A stretch of 64,000 bases of DNA from G963663365 sp963663365 (GTDB taxonomy: Bacteria; Hinthialibacterota; Hinthialibacteria; Hinthialibacterales; G963663365). Of this stretch, positions 19,027 to 27,854 are shown one piece after another. Under the pieces are notes generated by a model. It made no database searches. It saw only the letters and a list, made by a program, of their open reading frames with translations, and was not told the DNA's origin. The stretch lies in assembly GCA_963663365.2 (NCBI GenBank), contig CAXXIH010000008.1, forward strand, positions 744,001-808,000. The letters are read 5' to 3'. The translations under genes and the position numbers were made by a program. How positions within the stretch are numbered: position 1 is the first letter of the stretch; each line of letters starts with the position of its first letter.

Positions 19027-21015
19027 CTACTCCTTTTTGCCGTTTAATACTTTGAGTTCAGCGGGCTGCAGTTCAATTTGTTTGGTCTCTGCCAAAGCCT
19101 CAGGCACCTTCACAGTGATTTTTCGTGAAAGTGTATTCCACAAAAGCCAACTTCCATCCACTCGTTTTGTGACAAAAACACCATCTGTATTCAGCGAGAA
19201 TGTGTCAGGACTGGACCAACGGGTTTCACATTGAAGAAGCTGAGCCGTTTCGGGTGCAAACCGCCCTGCTCCGCCCGGATTTTCCGATGTCGCGGTTTGC
19301 AGCAATGAAATAAAGCCCTTTCCTCGGTTTTGACAGCCGTTTTCTGCCTTTTGATCGTATTCTTGAATGATTGAATCGGTAACAGCCGAACGGTCCGCAA
19401 TCCATACACCGCCTTGATCCACAAACTCAAGAATTTTCTTCAAGGATTCATCATCCGCTCGTGCTAAAGGCGGCGATAATAGAAAACGGTACTCCTTCAA
19501 TCCACCTTCTTGTATCAGAACCTCATTCAATACATGGAGATCGAGCACATCACGCAGACGGGCTGTTGTTATTTGCCAATCGGCAAGTAAACGATGATCA
19601 AGAGCCAAAGCGGATTCAGGCAATAAAACGGCAACTTCCACCTCAGTTTCGGCAGATGGCACACTGGTAAGATGCTGCTTGATAATTTCGATGGCCTGTT
19701 TTGCATCTTTTAAGGCCGCTTCATCTGAACCACGGAAAATAGCATCGATCACCAGTCCATGTGCATTCACCATGGCCGCCATATTGAAAAACGTCGTGAG
19801 GCCGGATGGAACATTGGCACCGGCGGCATCCAGGGTTAGCGGGACTTTGTAATATGCCGCAGCAGCAGAAACTTGGCTTAAAATGGCCGAAAGCCTTCCC
19901 GGATTCTGAGTGGGTGCGGCAAAACGGACTTCAGCGTCATATTTGGACGCCAGTTTGATCAATCGGCTAAAATTGACCCCTGTCATCGGATGACCTTCAC
20001 CAGCCATAAAGACGGCGATTCTTCCTTCAGGGCGGTGAATTCGGGCACGTTCCAACCAAAACTCGACATGGTTTTCCAGCGCATTCGCATACCACGTTGT
20101 GAAATCCTGGAAGCGGCGTTGGAATTTAACGGGAAGGCCGGTGGCATCTTGAAAATACTGATCATATCCCGGCTCACCGGGCAACGAAACCAGGTTATGC
20201 GGTGCATTAGCAAACGATTCGATCCCTGTGGCACTGCATACCCAGGCATCACAGACACCATCGGCACCGCCATATTTTTTCTCAAGCCAATCTCGGAACT
20301 CCTGTCGGGCCTCTGGCTGGTCGCACCACCATTTCAGCCCCTGATTATAATTACGAGGCATATACCAACCACCACCGGCTGGGTAGGAAGCATCTCCGTA
20401 GCTGCCGGATGGACCCAAAATCAACAGATCGAGGGCATCTCCATAATGCCCTGAAACCTCCCCAATCAGCCTGTCGATATGTCCGGTCAATGATGGATTC
20501 CAGAAAGAGAGAATCGGAGTCTCCTGGCGATTGTCGAGACTCGTAAAGAAGCGGGCTTGCGGATTGTTTAGAAACCAATCCGGAAAAGACCGAAACGGTG
20601 AGGCCAATACTGTGAGCCCTGTACGCAATTGGCACATAGTCGCCAATTCGATCTCCGCATCGGCAATAAAAAACCGTTTGGCCTCATTTCGCGACACAGG
20701 CTCCATCTCGGACCAGTGCACATAGGCATCAAGGCCGTCAAAGCCCAACCCCGAAAGCGCACGAACATTGGGGTAATGCAAATATCGGGGCTGTGGACGC
20801 CCAAAGAACGACCAGACATGGCTAAGTTCAAGTTTCGAGACCCGAAGTTCATCTGGCAGCGGTGAGGCATTAAGCACCAAATCCGCATCCGCAGGCTCGG
20901 CTTTCAACTCTGCCGTGGCACCCTGGGGCAATTTGGCAACCTCAGACGACGGTGCTTGTTGCGCAATCGTGAAATTTCCGGCAAAAACCAAAAGAAAGGC
21001 AATTAATAAATGCAT
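19027..21015 (-). CDS. Secreted TIM-barrel glycoside hydrolase-like protein
   Basis: 662 residues from ATG 21015, where a clear signal peptide begins (MHLLIAFLLVFAGNFTIAQQ); an in-frame start at 21213 would add an unlikely basic stretch. The region 'HYPNVRALSGLGFDGLDAYV', 'SEMEPVSRNEAKRF' and 'LILGPSGSYGDASYP' resembles the barrel of GH42/GH14 enzymes, where 'GPAGELRYPSYP' is the beta-amylase counterpart, but the expected acid Glu is replaced. A later 'VFMAGEGHPMTG' may supply an acid. A GH42-like trimerisation domain (VAVLLPESALALDHRLL) and a small C-terminal beta domain follow. Substrate unknown; presumably plant or algal polysaccharide. Confidence 0.6.
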   Translation of the reverse strand: MHLLIAFLLVFAGNFTIAQQAPSSEVAKLPQGATAELKAEPADADLVLNASPLPDELRVSKLELSHVWSFFGRPQPRYLHYPNVRALSGLGFDGLDAYVHWSEMEPVSRNEAKRFFIADAEIELATMCQLRTGLTVLASPFRSFPDWFLNNPQARFFTSLDNRQETPILSFWNPSLTGHIDRLIGEVSGHYGDALDLLILGPSGSYGDASYPAGGGWYMPRNYNQGLKWWCDQPEARQEFRDWLEKKYGGADGVCDAWVCSATGIESFANAPHNLVSLPGEPGYDQYFQDATGLPVKFQRRFQDFTTWYANALENHVEFWLERARIHRPEGRIAVFMAGEGHPMTGVNFSRLIKLASKYDAEVRFAAPTQNPGRLSAILSQVSAAAAYYKVPLTLDAAGANVPSGLTTFFNMAAMVNAHGLVIDAIFRGSDEAALKDAKQAIEIIKQHLTSVPSAETEVEVAVLLPESALALDHRLLADWQITTARLRDVLDLHVLNEVLIQEGGLKEYRFLLSPPLARADDESLKKILEFVDQGGVWIADRSAVTDSIIQEYDQKAENGCQNRGKGFISLLQTATSENPGGAGRFAPETAQLLQCETRWSSPDTFSLNTDGVFVTKRVDGSWLLWNTLSRKITVKVPEALAETKQIELQPAELKVLNGKKE

Positions 21016-21194
21016 TGTGGACACACTGATTTTAGAGAATTTCGTACGAGACAAATGAAATCTAGTCATGCACAGCCAGAGTGTCCATATATTTGCCTTT
21101 TTGATGCCCGTCACATAAGAAACAACAGGTGGTATTTGTTGACAGAAGGGGCCCCTTCGCTTGGCAGTGGACAGTGCTGCTGTAAGATAGCGGC

Positions 21195-21752
21195 ATGACA
21201 AGGATAGCAGCACGCGGACTTTTAGTTATAACGCTCCTACTTGGCGCATTGTGGGGAAGGCCATTAATGGCCCAAGATTCATCTGAGCAGGCCCTCCCTC
21301 CTAATTATGAAGAAAACTTGTCGTATCTCGAAAATATGATCATGGCCCCCTGTTGCTGGCGGCCTGTAGCCGAACACGATTCCGGGGCGGGTCCGGTAAT
21401 GAAGGGTGAAATCGAGCGCCGCCTAAAAGCGGGCCATACCCCCGAGCAGATAATCGATGCATTTGTAAATCAAAGCGACGAGCAAATTCGCAAAATTTTG
21501 GAGCCTTATGGGGTAAAAGGCGAGGAAATTTTAGCCAAACCTCGCGTTAGCGGATTCAATATAACTGCTTATATCATGCCGGTCGTGTTGGTATTCATCG
21601 GAATCGGCATTGTTTCCCTCCTATTTAAACGCTTGCTGGCCCGCCAAGGGGCTGCCGGTTCATCCTCAGGCATTAAGGCAAAAGACGCCGTTGAGGATCA
21701 CAATGCGTATCGGGATCAGATCGACGATGAACTGGCAAAATACGATTTTTAG
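21195..21752 (+). CDS. CcmH-like cytochrome c maturation protein
   Basis: 185 residues: a signal peptide, a periplasmic helical domain and one membrane helix (about 118-140, NITAYIMPVVLVFIGIGIVS). The helical part 'MKGEIERRLKAGHTPEQIIDAF' and 'YGVKGEEILAKP' matches CcmH. The redox motif is APCCWRPVAEHDS, with adjacent cysteines, in place of the classic RCxxC, as in a divergent CcmH subgroup. CcmH reduces apocytochrome c before haem attachment. No other ccm gene is in the window, so it is an orphan here. Confidence 0.65.
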   Translation: MTRIAARGLLVITLLLGALWGRPLMAQDSSEQALPPNYEENLSYLENMIMAPCCWRPVAEHDSGAGPVMKGEIERRLKAGHTPEQIIDAFVNQSDEQIRKILEPYGVKGEEILAKPRVSGFNITAYIMPVVLVFIGIGIVSLLFKRLLARQGAAGSSSGIKAKDAVEDHNAYRDQIDDELAKYDF

Positions 21753-21863
21753 AAATCTTCGGGCTTATCCACAGCTGGCAGCAATGGAATGCAGGCCAAC
21801 ATAGAATTTGCCTCATACTGCAATAAATCGCTTGGGGACATGATTAAAAAAAGGAAAATGGGA

Positions 21864-22589
21864 ATGGACCAATCCCGCCGCGATTTTATCCGGCAAACCA
21901 TCAGGATTGCCGGGGTCGGATTTTGTTCTCTACCAGGTTTTTCTGTCGATTTTTTAAAGACAAAACAGGCACAATCCCAAGCGGCCTTTGCGGGCAGTGG
22001 TTCGAGCAAAACAGACCTATCCATAGACCCAAACGCCGCGAACACGTATGACAAAGGCAAGGCCAGCCAGGAGGCAACTCAGCGTATCATGCGTGTAATT
22101 GTCGTTCGTCACGGACCCGCCTATAACCTTGGTGAAAGCGGATCGACAACAGATGAATCCCGTCGCCTCACTCCAAATGGACGTGAGTGCATTCAACGTG
22201 TCGCACTGGGCTTAAAGGAAATTCAGCCCCAAATCAGCAAGGTACTAACCAGCCCCTATCAACGTGCCGAAGAGACAGCCGCGTTGTTGGCCTCGGTATA
22301 TAATGCTGATATTGAACCGAATGAAGCACTTGAATCGGGAGAGAAAGCCAGGAAAGTCTTGCGGATGTTGGCCACCCGCAACGAGGAAACCCTCATAATC
22401 GTTGGGCATCAACCCACAATGGGCGAGGTCGTGGCTCTTGGTTCACTGGGAGAAGGTATGCCTATGTTTATGAAACCGGGAGCGACGGCCTGCTTGGATT
22501 TTGAAAGCCGTGTGGAACCTGACGGCGCTTCGCTGGTTTGGCTTATGCAGCCTGCACAAATGGAATTATTGTCGGGAAACCACCGATAA
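21864..22589 (+). CDS. sixA: SixA-like histidine phosphatase with Tat signal
   Basis: I start at ATG 21864, preceded by AAGGA, giving MDQSRRDFIRQ, a clear twin-arginine motif followed by a hydrophobic stretch (IAGVGFCSLPGFSV). The phosphohistidine phosphatase domain begins about residue 75 with VVRHGPA (RHG catalytic site), then TSPYQRAEETAALL and IVGHQPTMGEV. SixA normally acts in the cytoplasm on phosphohistidine of HPt domains, so export of this copy would be unusual. An alternative is that the protein works on an extracellular phosphorylated substrate. It follows the CcmH-like gene by about 110 bp. Confidence 0.75.
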   Translation: MDQSRRDFIRQTIRIAGVGFCSLPGFSVDFLKTKQAQSQAAFAGSGSSKTDLSIDPNAANTYDKGKASQEATQRIMRVIVVRHGPAYNLGESGSTTDESRRLTPNGRECIQRVALGLKEIQPQISKVLTSPYQRAEETAALLASVYNADIEPNEALESGEKARKVLRMLATRNEETLIIVGHQPTMGEVVALGSLGEGMPMFMKPGATACLDFESRVEPDGASLVWLMQPAQMELLSGNHR

Positions 22590-22619
22590 TATCTAAAACC
22601 TTACCCCAGGTATTGCGAC

Positions 22620-23639
22620 CTAAAGTTCATCGAGTTTTACCCTTCGCCCTTCACGTGCGGAACGATAGATCGCATCGAGCACACGCATATTATTGACCGC
22701 ATCCTCAGCAGGCCAGCGAAGTGCTTCACCTTCCAGAACAGCACGCCCAAATGCTTCCACTTCCAGCTGATATTGATGGCAGCCTTCTACAAGAATCCTC
22801 TCATGGCAATTATCAATATGAAGTTCGACACTGGCCGCAATATCCGGCTCGGGGATATAAGCATGGTTGGTCAATGCATATCCCTTTTCACCGAACACGA
22901 CATAACGCTGCTGAAAAGGAACATTGAAACTGCTATGGATATTGGCCAATACATCGTCCGGAAATCGCAATGTTGCAACGATATTTCGCTCGCAATCAAG
23001 TTCCGGATCGAACCATGCCTGAGCTGTTACTTCTAAAGGTTCCGCGCCTGTTATCATGCGGCAGCTATTGACCGCATAACACCCCACATCCATTAAGGAG
23101 CCGCCGGCCAAAGAAGAATCCAGACGGATATTCCCGATTTCATCCAAGACAAATGAGAATGCGGCTGTGATATAGCGCATCTTGCCGATCACTCCATCCT
23201 CAATCGCTTTTCGAATACGGTCGTGCTGGGGATGAAAGCGATACATAAATGCTTCCATAAGAACAACACCGGCATCCTTACAGGCATCGACCATTGTCTG
23301 CGCTTCCTGCGCATTGGAAGCCAATGGTTTCTCACACAACACATGCTTGCCGGCTTCGGCTGCCTTTATCGTCCACTCGGCATGCATGCTATTGGGCAAA
23401 GGATTGTAGACGGCGTCGATTTCAGGATCGGCCAAAAGTTCTTCATAAGAGCCATAGGCTTTCGGAATCTCAAGTTCATCAGCTGTGGCTTCGGCTTTGG
23501 ACAGATCCCGGCTGCATATCGCCGCCAGTTCGCCATTGGCGCTCCGCTTAATACCCGGGACCAACGCCAAACGTGCAATTTGGGCGGTGCTGATAATGCC
23601 CCACCGGACTTTTTTTTCTGGCTGTGGCTGATCAGTCAT
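22620..23639 (-). CDS. Gfo/Idh/MocA-family dehydrogenase
   Basis: 339 residues, normal length. N-terminal Rossmann fold (VRWGIISTAQIARLALVPG), the diagnostic EKPLA motif in 'GKHVLCEKPLASNAQEA', and the C-terminal alpha/beta domain with 'GGSLMDVGCYAVNSCRMI', which carries the Lys/Asp/His catalytic area. These enzymes oxidise or reduce sugars and inositols with NAD(P). It starts 4 bp after pdxJ on the same strand, so the two are co-transcribed. The substrate cannot be assigned. Confidence 0.92.
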   Translation of the reverse strand: MTDQPQPEKKVRWGIISTAQIARLALVPGIKRSANGELAAICSRDLSKAEATADELEIPKAYGSYEELLADPEIDAVYNPLPNSMHAEWTIKAAEAGKHVLCEKPLASNAQEAQTMVDACKDAGVVLMEAFMYRFHPQHDRIRKAIEDGVIGKMRYITAAFSFVLDEIGNIRLDSSLAGGSLMDVGCYAVNSCRMITGAEPLEVTAQAWFDPELDCERNIVATLRFPDDVLANIHSSFNVPFQQRYVVFGEKGYALTNHAYIPEPDIAASVELHIDNCHERILVEGCHQYQLEVEAFGRAVLEGEALRWPAEDAVNNMRVLDAIYRSAREGRRVKLDEL

Positions 23640-23642
23640 AAC

Positions 23643-24368
23643 TTACTCGAGATTACCTCTGCATAAGATAACCATATCCCGGACAGCACGATCCAAACCA
23701 ACCAAAACGGCGCGGGCAACAATGCTATGCCCGGTATGGAAAGTATCGATTCCTTCCAGACGGGCCAAAGTTGTTGTGTTGCCGTAATGCAATCCATGGC
23801 CAACATTGGCTTTCAAGCCAAGTTCAATCGTCTTTTCCAAGGCACGCATAATTCGGTGCAATTCCCGCTGAAAATCCTCGGGGGTTTCTGCCAGGCTATA
23901 CAGGCCCGTATGCAGTTCAACGTGCGATACCCCCAAATCGGCCGCAGCCTGCATCAACTCGGGCTCCGGTTCGATAAAAAGGCTGACACTCAATCCCGCA
24001 TCGTGCAACTTATTAAGGGATGCTTCAACCTGTTTGCGGTTACCGACAATATCCAAACCGCCCTCTGTGGTCAGTTCTTCGCGTTTTTCAGGCACAGCCG
24101 TTATTAAGTTCGGACGGCGCTCGATGGCGATATCGATCATTTCCTCGGTGAGAGCCATCTCTAAGGTAAAGGGAATAGAGATGGAATCTTGTATCAACGC
24201 CACATCGCGGTCCTTGATATGCCGCTGATCTTCACGCCGATGGATCGTAACTCCATAGGCTCCAGCCAATTCCACGATTTGCGCGGCGGCCACGGGCTCC
24301 GGATAATGAGTGCCTCGCGCCTCACGAATTGTGGCCACGTGGTCAATGTTAACGGATAATTTGGGCAT
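23643..24368 (-). CDS. pdxJ: Pyridoxine 5'-phosphate synthase
   Basis: 241 residues from ATG 24368, chosen because GGAG lies 8 bases upstream; an earlier start at 24386 lacks this. Family motifs are all present: LSVNIDHVATIREARG, 'GVTIHRREDQRHIKDRDV', FTLEMALT, 'FIEPEPELMQAA', ELHTGLYS and NVGHGLHYGN. PdxJ condenses 1-deoxyxylulose 5-phosphate with 3-amino-2-oxopropyl phosphate to make pyridoxine phosphate, the last step of the DXP-dependent vitamin B6 route. It is the first gene of a two-gene unit with the Gfo/Idh/MocA dehydrogenase. Confidence 0.97.
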   Translation of the reverse strand: MPKLSVNIDHVATIREARGTHYPEPVAAAQIVELAGAYGVTIHRREDQRHIKDRDVALIQDSISIPFTLEMALTEEMIDIAIERRPNLITAVPEKREELTTEGGLDIVGNRKQVEASLNKLHDAGLSVSLFIEPEPELMQAAADLGVSHVELHTGLYSLAETPEDFQRELHRIMRALEKTIELGLKANVGHGLHYGNTTTLARLEGIDTFHTGHSIVARAVLVGLDRAVRDMVILCRGNLE

Positions 24369-24635
24369 CGTGCTTCTCCAATCCACGCATTTATGCGATT
24401 TGAGAGCTATGTCTTCGGGCAGCGTAGTATGATGCGCTCTACGGTAGCATGCTATAGAATGGATAAGATGGACGAGATAGTCCCTGCAAGCCAGAACAAG
24501 TGCCTGACCACACAGTCAAATCGTCAAGCGCCTCTGAGGGCGGATTTTCAATTTCGCATCAGTGAATGAAAATAAGACAATGAGAGAGCCCGCCCGGCGG
24601 CATGGCATCACTTAGGACTTTAGGAGATCGAAACG

Positions 24636-24947
24636 ATGATTGCCGAATTCAGCATTGTCCCCTTAAGCGGAGAAGAAGGAGTAAGTCTCTCAAAAAAAGT
24701 GGCCCAAGCCATACGGATTGTGGAAGAAAGTGGGCTCCCTTATCAATTGACGCCAATGGGAACAATTGTGGAAGGACCTTGGGACAAAGTGATGCAGACA
24801 ATCCAAAATGCCCACCAATTTCTCAAAAGCAGCCATCCCCGGGTTCTTACAAGAATATCGATCGATGATCGTGATGGATCGGAAAGCCGCATGGCCCAAA
24901 AGGTCGAGTCTGTAAAAAAACACTTACAAGAACAGGCAGAGCTGTAA
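24636..24947 (+). CDS. MTH1187-family thiamine-binding protein (DUF77)
   Basis: 103 residues, the normal size. 'MIAEFSIVPLSGEEGVSLSK' and 'PYQLTPMGTIVEGPWDKVM' match the YqgV/MTH1187 family, small ferredoxin-like proteins that bind thiamine and form tetramers. GGAG lies upstream of the ATG. It is monocistronic as far as can be seen. Confidence 0.9.
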   Translation: MIAEFSIVPLSGEEGVSLSKKVAQAIRIVEESGLPYQLTPMGTIVEGPWDKVMQTIQNAHQFLKSSHPRVLTRISIDDRDGSESRMAQKVESVKKHLQEQAEL

Positions 24948-25094
24948 CCTCATTGAAACCAAACCATACCTATTAGTATTTCTAACTTGCAGTTATGGGG
25001 GGCAATGTTACGTGTTGAGGTCTCTTGCTCCATACTAGTAGATGCATCCGGCGGCACGGGTGGTTTCAATCTAAATAGTATTGTTACGAAACCC

Positions 25095-25115
25095 GGGGAT
25101 ATATTTGATATCCCC
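25095..25115. promoter_or_regulatory. Perfect 8+8 palindrome upstream of Ni-SOD
   Basis: GGGGATAT-ATTTG-ATATCCCC, a perfect dyad ending 66 bases before the sodN start codon. It may be the operator of a metal-dependent repressor; in Streptomyces Ni-SOD is under Nur control, but this dyad is not the Streptomyces Nur box. Confidence 0.4.
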
Positions 25116-25181
25116 TAGTAATCGAGCCAATTCGTGTCTGCCCACGATGCATAATACAATCGAAGCAAGAGGTAGAGGAAC

Positions 25182-25658
25182 ATGAAAAAGCAACGCACGT
25201 TAGCAATTGCCGGAGTTTTGGCTTTGGTTCTTGTCGCGGGATTCGCAACACAGACATTTTCACACTGCCAAATTCCCTGTGGTATTTATGATGATGAAAC
25301 ACGGTTTAAGGAACTCAATGAGCATATCACCACAATCGAAAAATCGATGAAGTTAATCGAGCAGCTTTCCATGGAAAGCCCTGAATCCAACACAAATCAA
25401 ATTGTGCGTTGGGTAATGAACAAAGATAATCACGCGGATGAATTTACACACATCATCACTTATTACTTCATGGCTCAACGCGTGAAACCGGCGGATGCAA
25501 CCGATGCCGATGCTTATAAAACTTATCTCAAAAAGTTGGAGCTTCTCCATCAGGCCGTTGTTTATTCCATGAAATCCAAACAGACGACTGATTTGGCCAA
25601 TGTGGAAAAACTGAAAAGTATCGTGGCCGAGTTTCAGAAACTATATGAAATGAAATAA
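25182..25658 (+). CDS. sodN: Nickel superoxide dismutase, signal-peptide type
   Basis: 158 residues. After the hydrophobic leader (MKKQRTLAIAGVLALVLVAG) comes HCQIPCGIYDD, the nickel hook HCxxPCGxY whose N-terminal His and two Cys bind Ni once the leader is removed. The rest is the four-helix bundle with 'VRWVMNKDNHADEFTHIITYY'. The enzyme dismutates superoxide. Marine cyanobacterial and actinobacterial forms use a pro-sequence cut by the protease SodX; here a Sec-type signal precedes the hook, implying an extracytoplasmic enzyme. No sodX is in the window. A palindrome lies upstream and a strong terminator downstream. Confidence 0.93.
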   Translation: MKKQRTLAIAGVLALVLVAGFATQTFSHCQIPCGIYDDETRFKELNEHITTIEKSMKLIEQLSMESPESNTNQIVRWVMNKDNHADEFTHIITYYFMAQRVKPADATDADAYKTYLKKLELLHQAVVYSMKSKQTTDLANVEKLKSIVAEFQKLYEMK

Positions 25659-25759
25659 AGCAACACCGTTGCGCAAAGGCAGGAGGCTGATCACATCGAT
25701 TACAAACAATCGGTTCAGCCCACCTGCAAAAAAAGCACTCCTGGTGACAAAGGATATCA

Positions 25760-25790
25760 AATCTCCTCCGAAATGGAGGAGATTTTTTTT
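25760..25790 (+). terminator. Rho-independent terminator after sodN
   Basis: AATCTCCTCC (25760-25769), GAAAT loop, GGAGGAGATT (25775-25784) and six more Ts. Perfect 10-bp stem with a U-tract. Confidence 0.93.
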
Positions 25791-25883
25791 ATCGAAACAG
25801 ACAAATTCAAATCCATATAGATGGATTGCTTGAATTCGCGGCTGCATGCATAAAGAATTATGAAAGATTGAAAAGCGCGCTTT

Positions 25884-26171
25884 TCAATCCGCTGTGGAAT
25901 CTACTCCGCCATTGGTTAGGGCCGCTTCTACTTTTTCAAAAGTGTTGAAGAAATCTTCCCAGACCGCATTGGTAACCGGATAACCGATGGGAGGTTTGTC
26001 ATTGGCCAGGTCTTGGAGTTGGAGACGGGCATGCTCCAGATACTTCGGTAAATCGATGATGCTCAGCCACGGACAGACAAAGATTGGCCCCTTGGGCGGC
26101 GACTTGGCCGCAATTTCGAGCAAACGGTCAACACGTTCCAGAAGCTCATGCTTCTTTTGTGACGCAGTCAT
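25884..26171 (-). CDS. Small hypothetical protein
   Basis: 95 residues from ATG 26171 (MTASQKKHELLERVDRLLEI); an in-frame TTG at 26216 would add 15 residues. The N-terminal half is an amphipathic helix, followed by 'PIFVCPWLSIIDLPKYLEHA'. No family is recognised and no signal peptide. It is the last gene before the tRNA-Pro and the accessory island. Nothing else is seen in 26172-26464. Confidence 0.5.
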   Translation of the reverse strand: MTASQKKHELLERVDRLLEIAAKSPPKGPIFVCPWLSIIDLPKYLEHARLQLQDLANDKPPIGYPVTNAVWEDFFNTFEKVEAALTNGGVDSTAD

Positions 26172-26464
26172 CTCCACACAATCCCGTCCCGGCCAGACTA
26201 CCGCCGGTAACACCAAGTCCTGGATTTTAAACTACTTCGTTCACCTTCGATAGTCGCCCCACATCACTACTACGAATCATTTAGCACAGCCGGTGCTCCA
26301 TGCCCCGCTTCGAATCTTCCGGCTATACTCCCTCTCCCAATACAGAAATCTACCGCCGCCTCAATCCCCAGTTGAGGCATTGCGGTGCAGTGGATTTGAG
26401 TTGGGAGGCGTTCGGATTCCCAGGCTTTTTGCCAGGGTTCGCACGTCAATATATTTTGCCATAA

Positions 26465-26537
26465 CGGGGCGTAGCGCAGTTGGTAGCGCACGTGGTTTGG
26501 GACCACGGGGTCGCTGGTTCGAGTCCAGTCGCCCCGA
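26465..26537 (+). tRNA. tRNA-Pro (TGG anticodon)
   Basis: A complete cloverleaf: acceptor CGGGGCG/CGCCCCG (26465-26471, 26530-26536), D arm GCGC/GCGC, anticodon stem CGTGG/CCACG with loop TTTGGGA and anticodon TGG at 26498-26500, T arm GCTGG-TTCGAGT-CCAGT, discriminator A at 26537. CCA is not encoded. An integrase gene ends 40 bp downstream pointing at it, so its 3' end is the probable attachment site of the island. Confidence 0.97.
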
Positions 26538-26576
26538 TTTTCTTGTTACTAGCCTAAGCCTCTGTAGATCAGGCAC

Positions 26577-27854
26577 TTAACCCGCATTTCGAAGCGATTT
26601 GAATTCTACAATTTTCGTATTTCGTGCAATATCGTGCAATTCTGCGCCCTCCAACGACTCAATTAGTAAATCGATCTTGCCTACGATGTGTTCCCGAAAC
26701 AGGTCCACAAGCCGCTCCCTCTTGTCGCCGAAATAGTGCCTCTCGGCAATCGTTTTCGGAGCATGGCCGACGTATCGGTCCACGAGGTGAACGTTCCAAT
26801 CTTCATCGGCGGCATGTTCGATGGCATGACTCTGAAGTGTGTTCCGAAGATCCTTGGGAGCCAGGTCACAATCAGGCTTCCAACATTGCAGAGCTCGCTT
26901 CAACAGTTTTCCGTAGGCCTTGTCTCCCCTGTCGTAAGGAACAACGGTCGCGGTTCCTTGGTTCATCTGTTGAAGATGACTCAAAACAATCCTGGGAATG
27001 GGAATGCACCGAACCCGGTACTTGTTCTTAACTCGCTCGCCAAACTCCGGGTGATCTTGAATCGTGATCGTTCCCGCTTGGAGATCGACATCCGACCAGC
27101 GAAGCCGTAGCGCCTCTCGAAGTTGAAGTCCGCAGATACCTTGAAGCATCACGGCAGGAACCAGAATCTCACTCCATTCGTATCCTTTGAGCCACTCCAG
27201 GAATGTTAGGAGTTCCTTGTACGACATCACGGGATTGCCTTCGTCGCCTCGATAGACTCCATCCCGGCCCGCATGAGCCGGAAGTCGAAGCGGTCTGCAA
27301 ATGTCTCGATACTCGTCCGGCCAGTTAGCAGCCAGAAAACTCGATGTTGATCGTACAGGTTCCAAATAATGGCTGATGGTCTTGGATTTAAGACCCCGCC
27401 CAATCAACTCATTCACATATTCACGAAGCAATTCAAGCCGCAGTTGTCTCCAGTGAGTAAGTCGCTTCTGATCGCACCATCTGCAAAAGTAGTCGGCAAA
27501 CTCGACTTGATGCCTTTTATGTTCGGAAGAACCGCTACTTATGCTTAAAGTACGATGAAACGCAGTGGCGATGTCTAAGTCAACAGTTTCGGATTCGGTT
27601 GCACTTCCAAAAAGTATCTTGGAAACTTCTTCAACGGCTTCTTGCAGCCCCATGGCTAGGAACTTGTTCCTTACGTACAAGCCTTTGGAATTTTTCCCGC
27701 TGACCTTCCATTTTCCCGGAGTTATCTCCTGAAGCGTGAACTCTCGGCCTTGTTGATCGCCTTGGCCGCTTGCCTTGTACTTGTTCTTTCGATGCTCGAT
27801 TCCGAATGAACCGATCATCTGAACAGTTGCCCTCTCCGTTGTCAAAGATCGCAT
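26577..27854 (-). CDS. Tyrosine recombinase (site-specific integrase)
   Basis: 425 residues from ATG 27854, chosen because AAAGGAG lies 7 bases upstream; a GTG at 27908 lacks this. The catalytic domain shows the first Arg in 'GLQLREALRLRWSDVD', the second in 'KDLRNTLQSHA', the His/Trp region in 'DRYVGHAPKTIAERHYFG' and the Tyr nucleophile in RHYFG. An N-terminal SAM-like core-binding domain lies before it (VNELIGRGLKSKTISHYL). It sits 40 bp from tRNA-Pro and would integrate the island there. The gene overlaps the C-terminal part of the small ORF upstream. Confidence 0.93.
   Translation of the reverse strand: MRSLTTERATVQMIGSFGIEHRKNKYKASGQGDQQGREFTLQEITPGKWKVSGKNSKGLYVRNKFLAMGLQEAVEEVSKILFGSATESETVDLDIATAFHRTLSISSGSSEHKRHQVEFADYFCRWCDQKRLTHWRQLRLELLREYVNELIGRGLKSKTISHYLEPVRSTSSFLAANWPDEYRDICRPLRLPAHAGRDGVYRGDEGNPVMSYKELLTFLEWLKGYEWSEILVPAVMLQGICGLQLREALRLRWSDVDLQAGTITIQDHPEFGERVKNKYRVRCIPIPRIVLSHLQQMNQGTATVVPYDRGDKAYGKLLKRALQCWKPDCDLAPKDLRNTLQSHAIEHAADEDWNVHLVDRYVGHAPKTIAERHYFGDKRERLVDLFREHIVGKIDLLIESLEGAELHDIARNTKIVEFKSLRNAG

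Noticed and set aside
26249..26258. Possible second att copy (AGTCGCCCC) upstream of tRNA-Pro
   Set aside because: Only nine bases match the tRNA 3' end and the site lies outside the integrase side, so chance is the better explanation.
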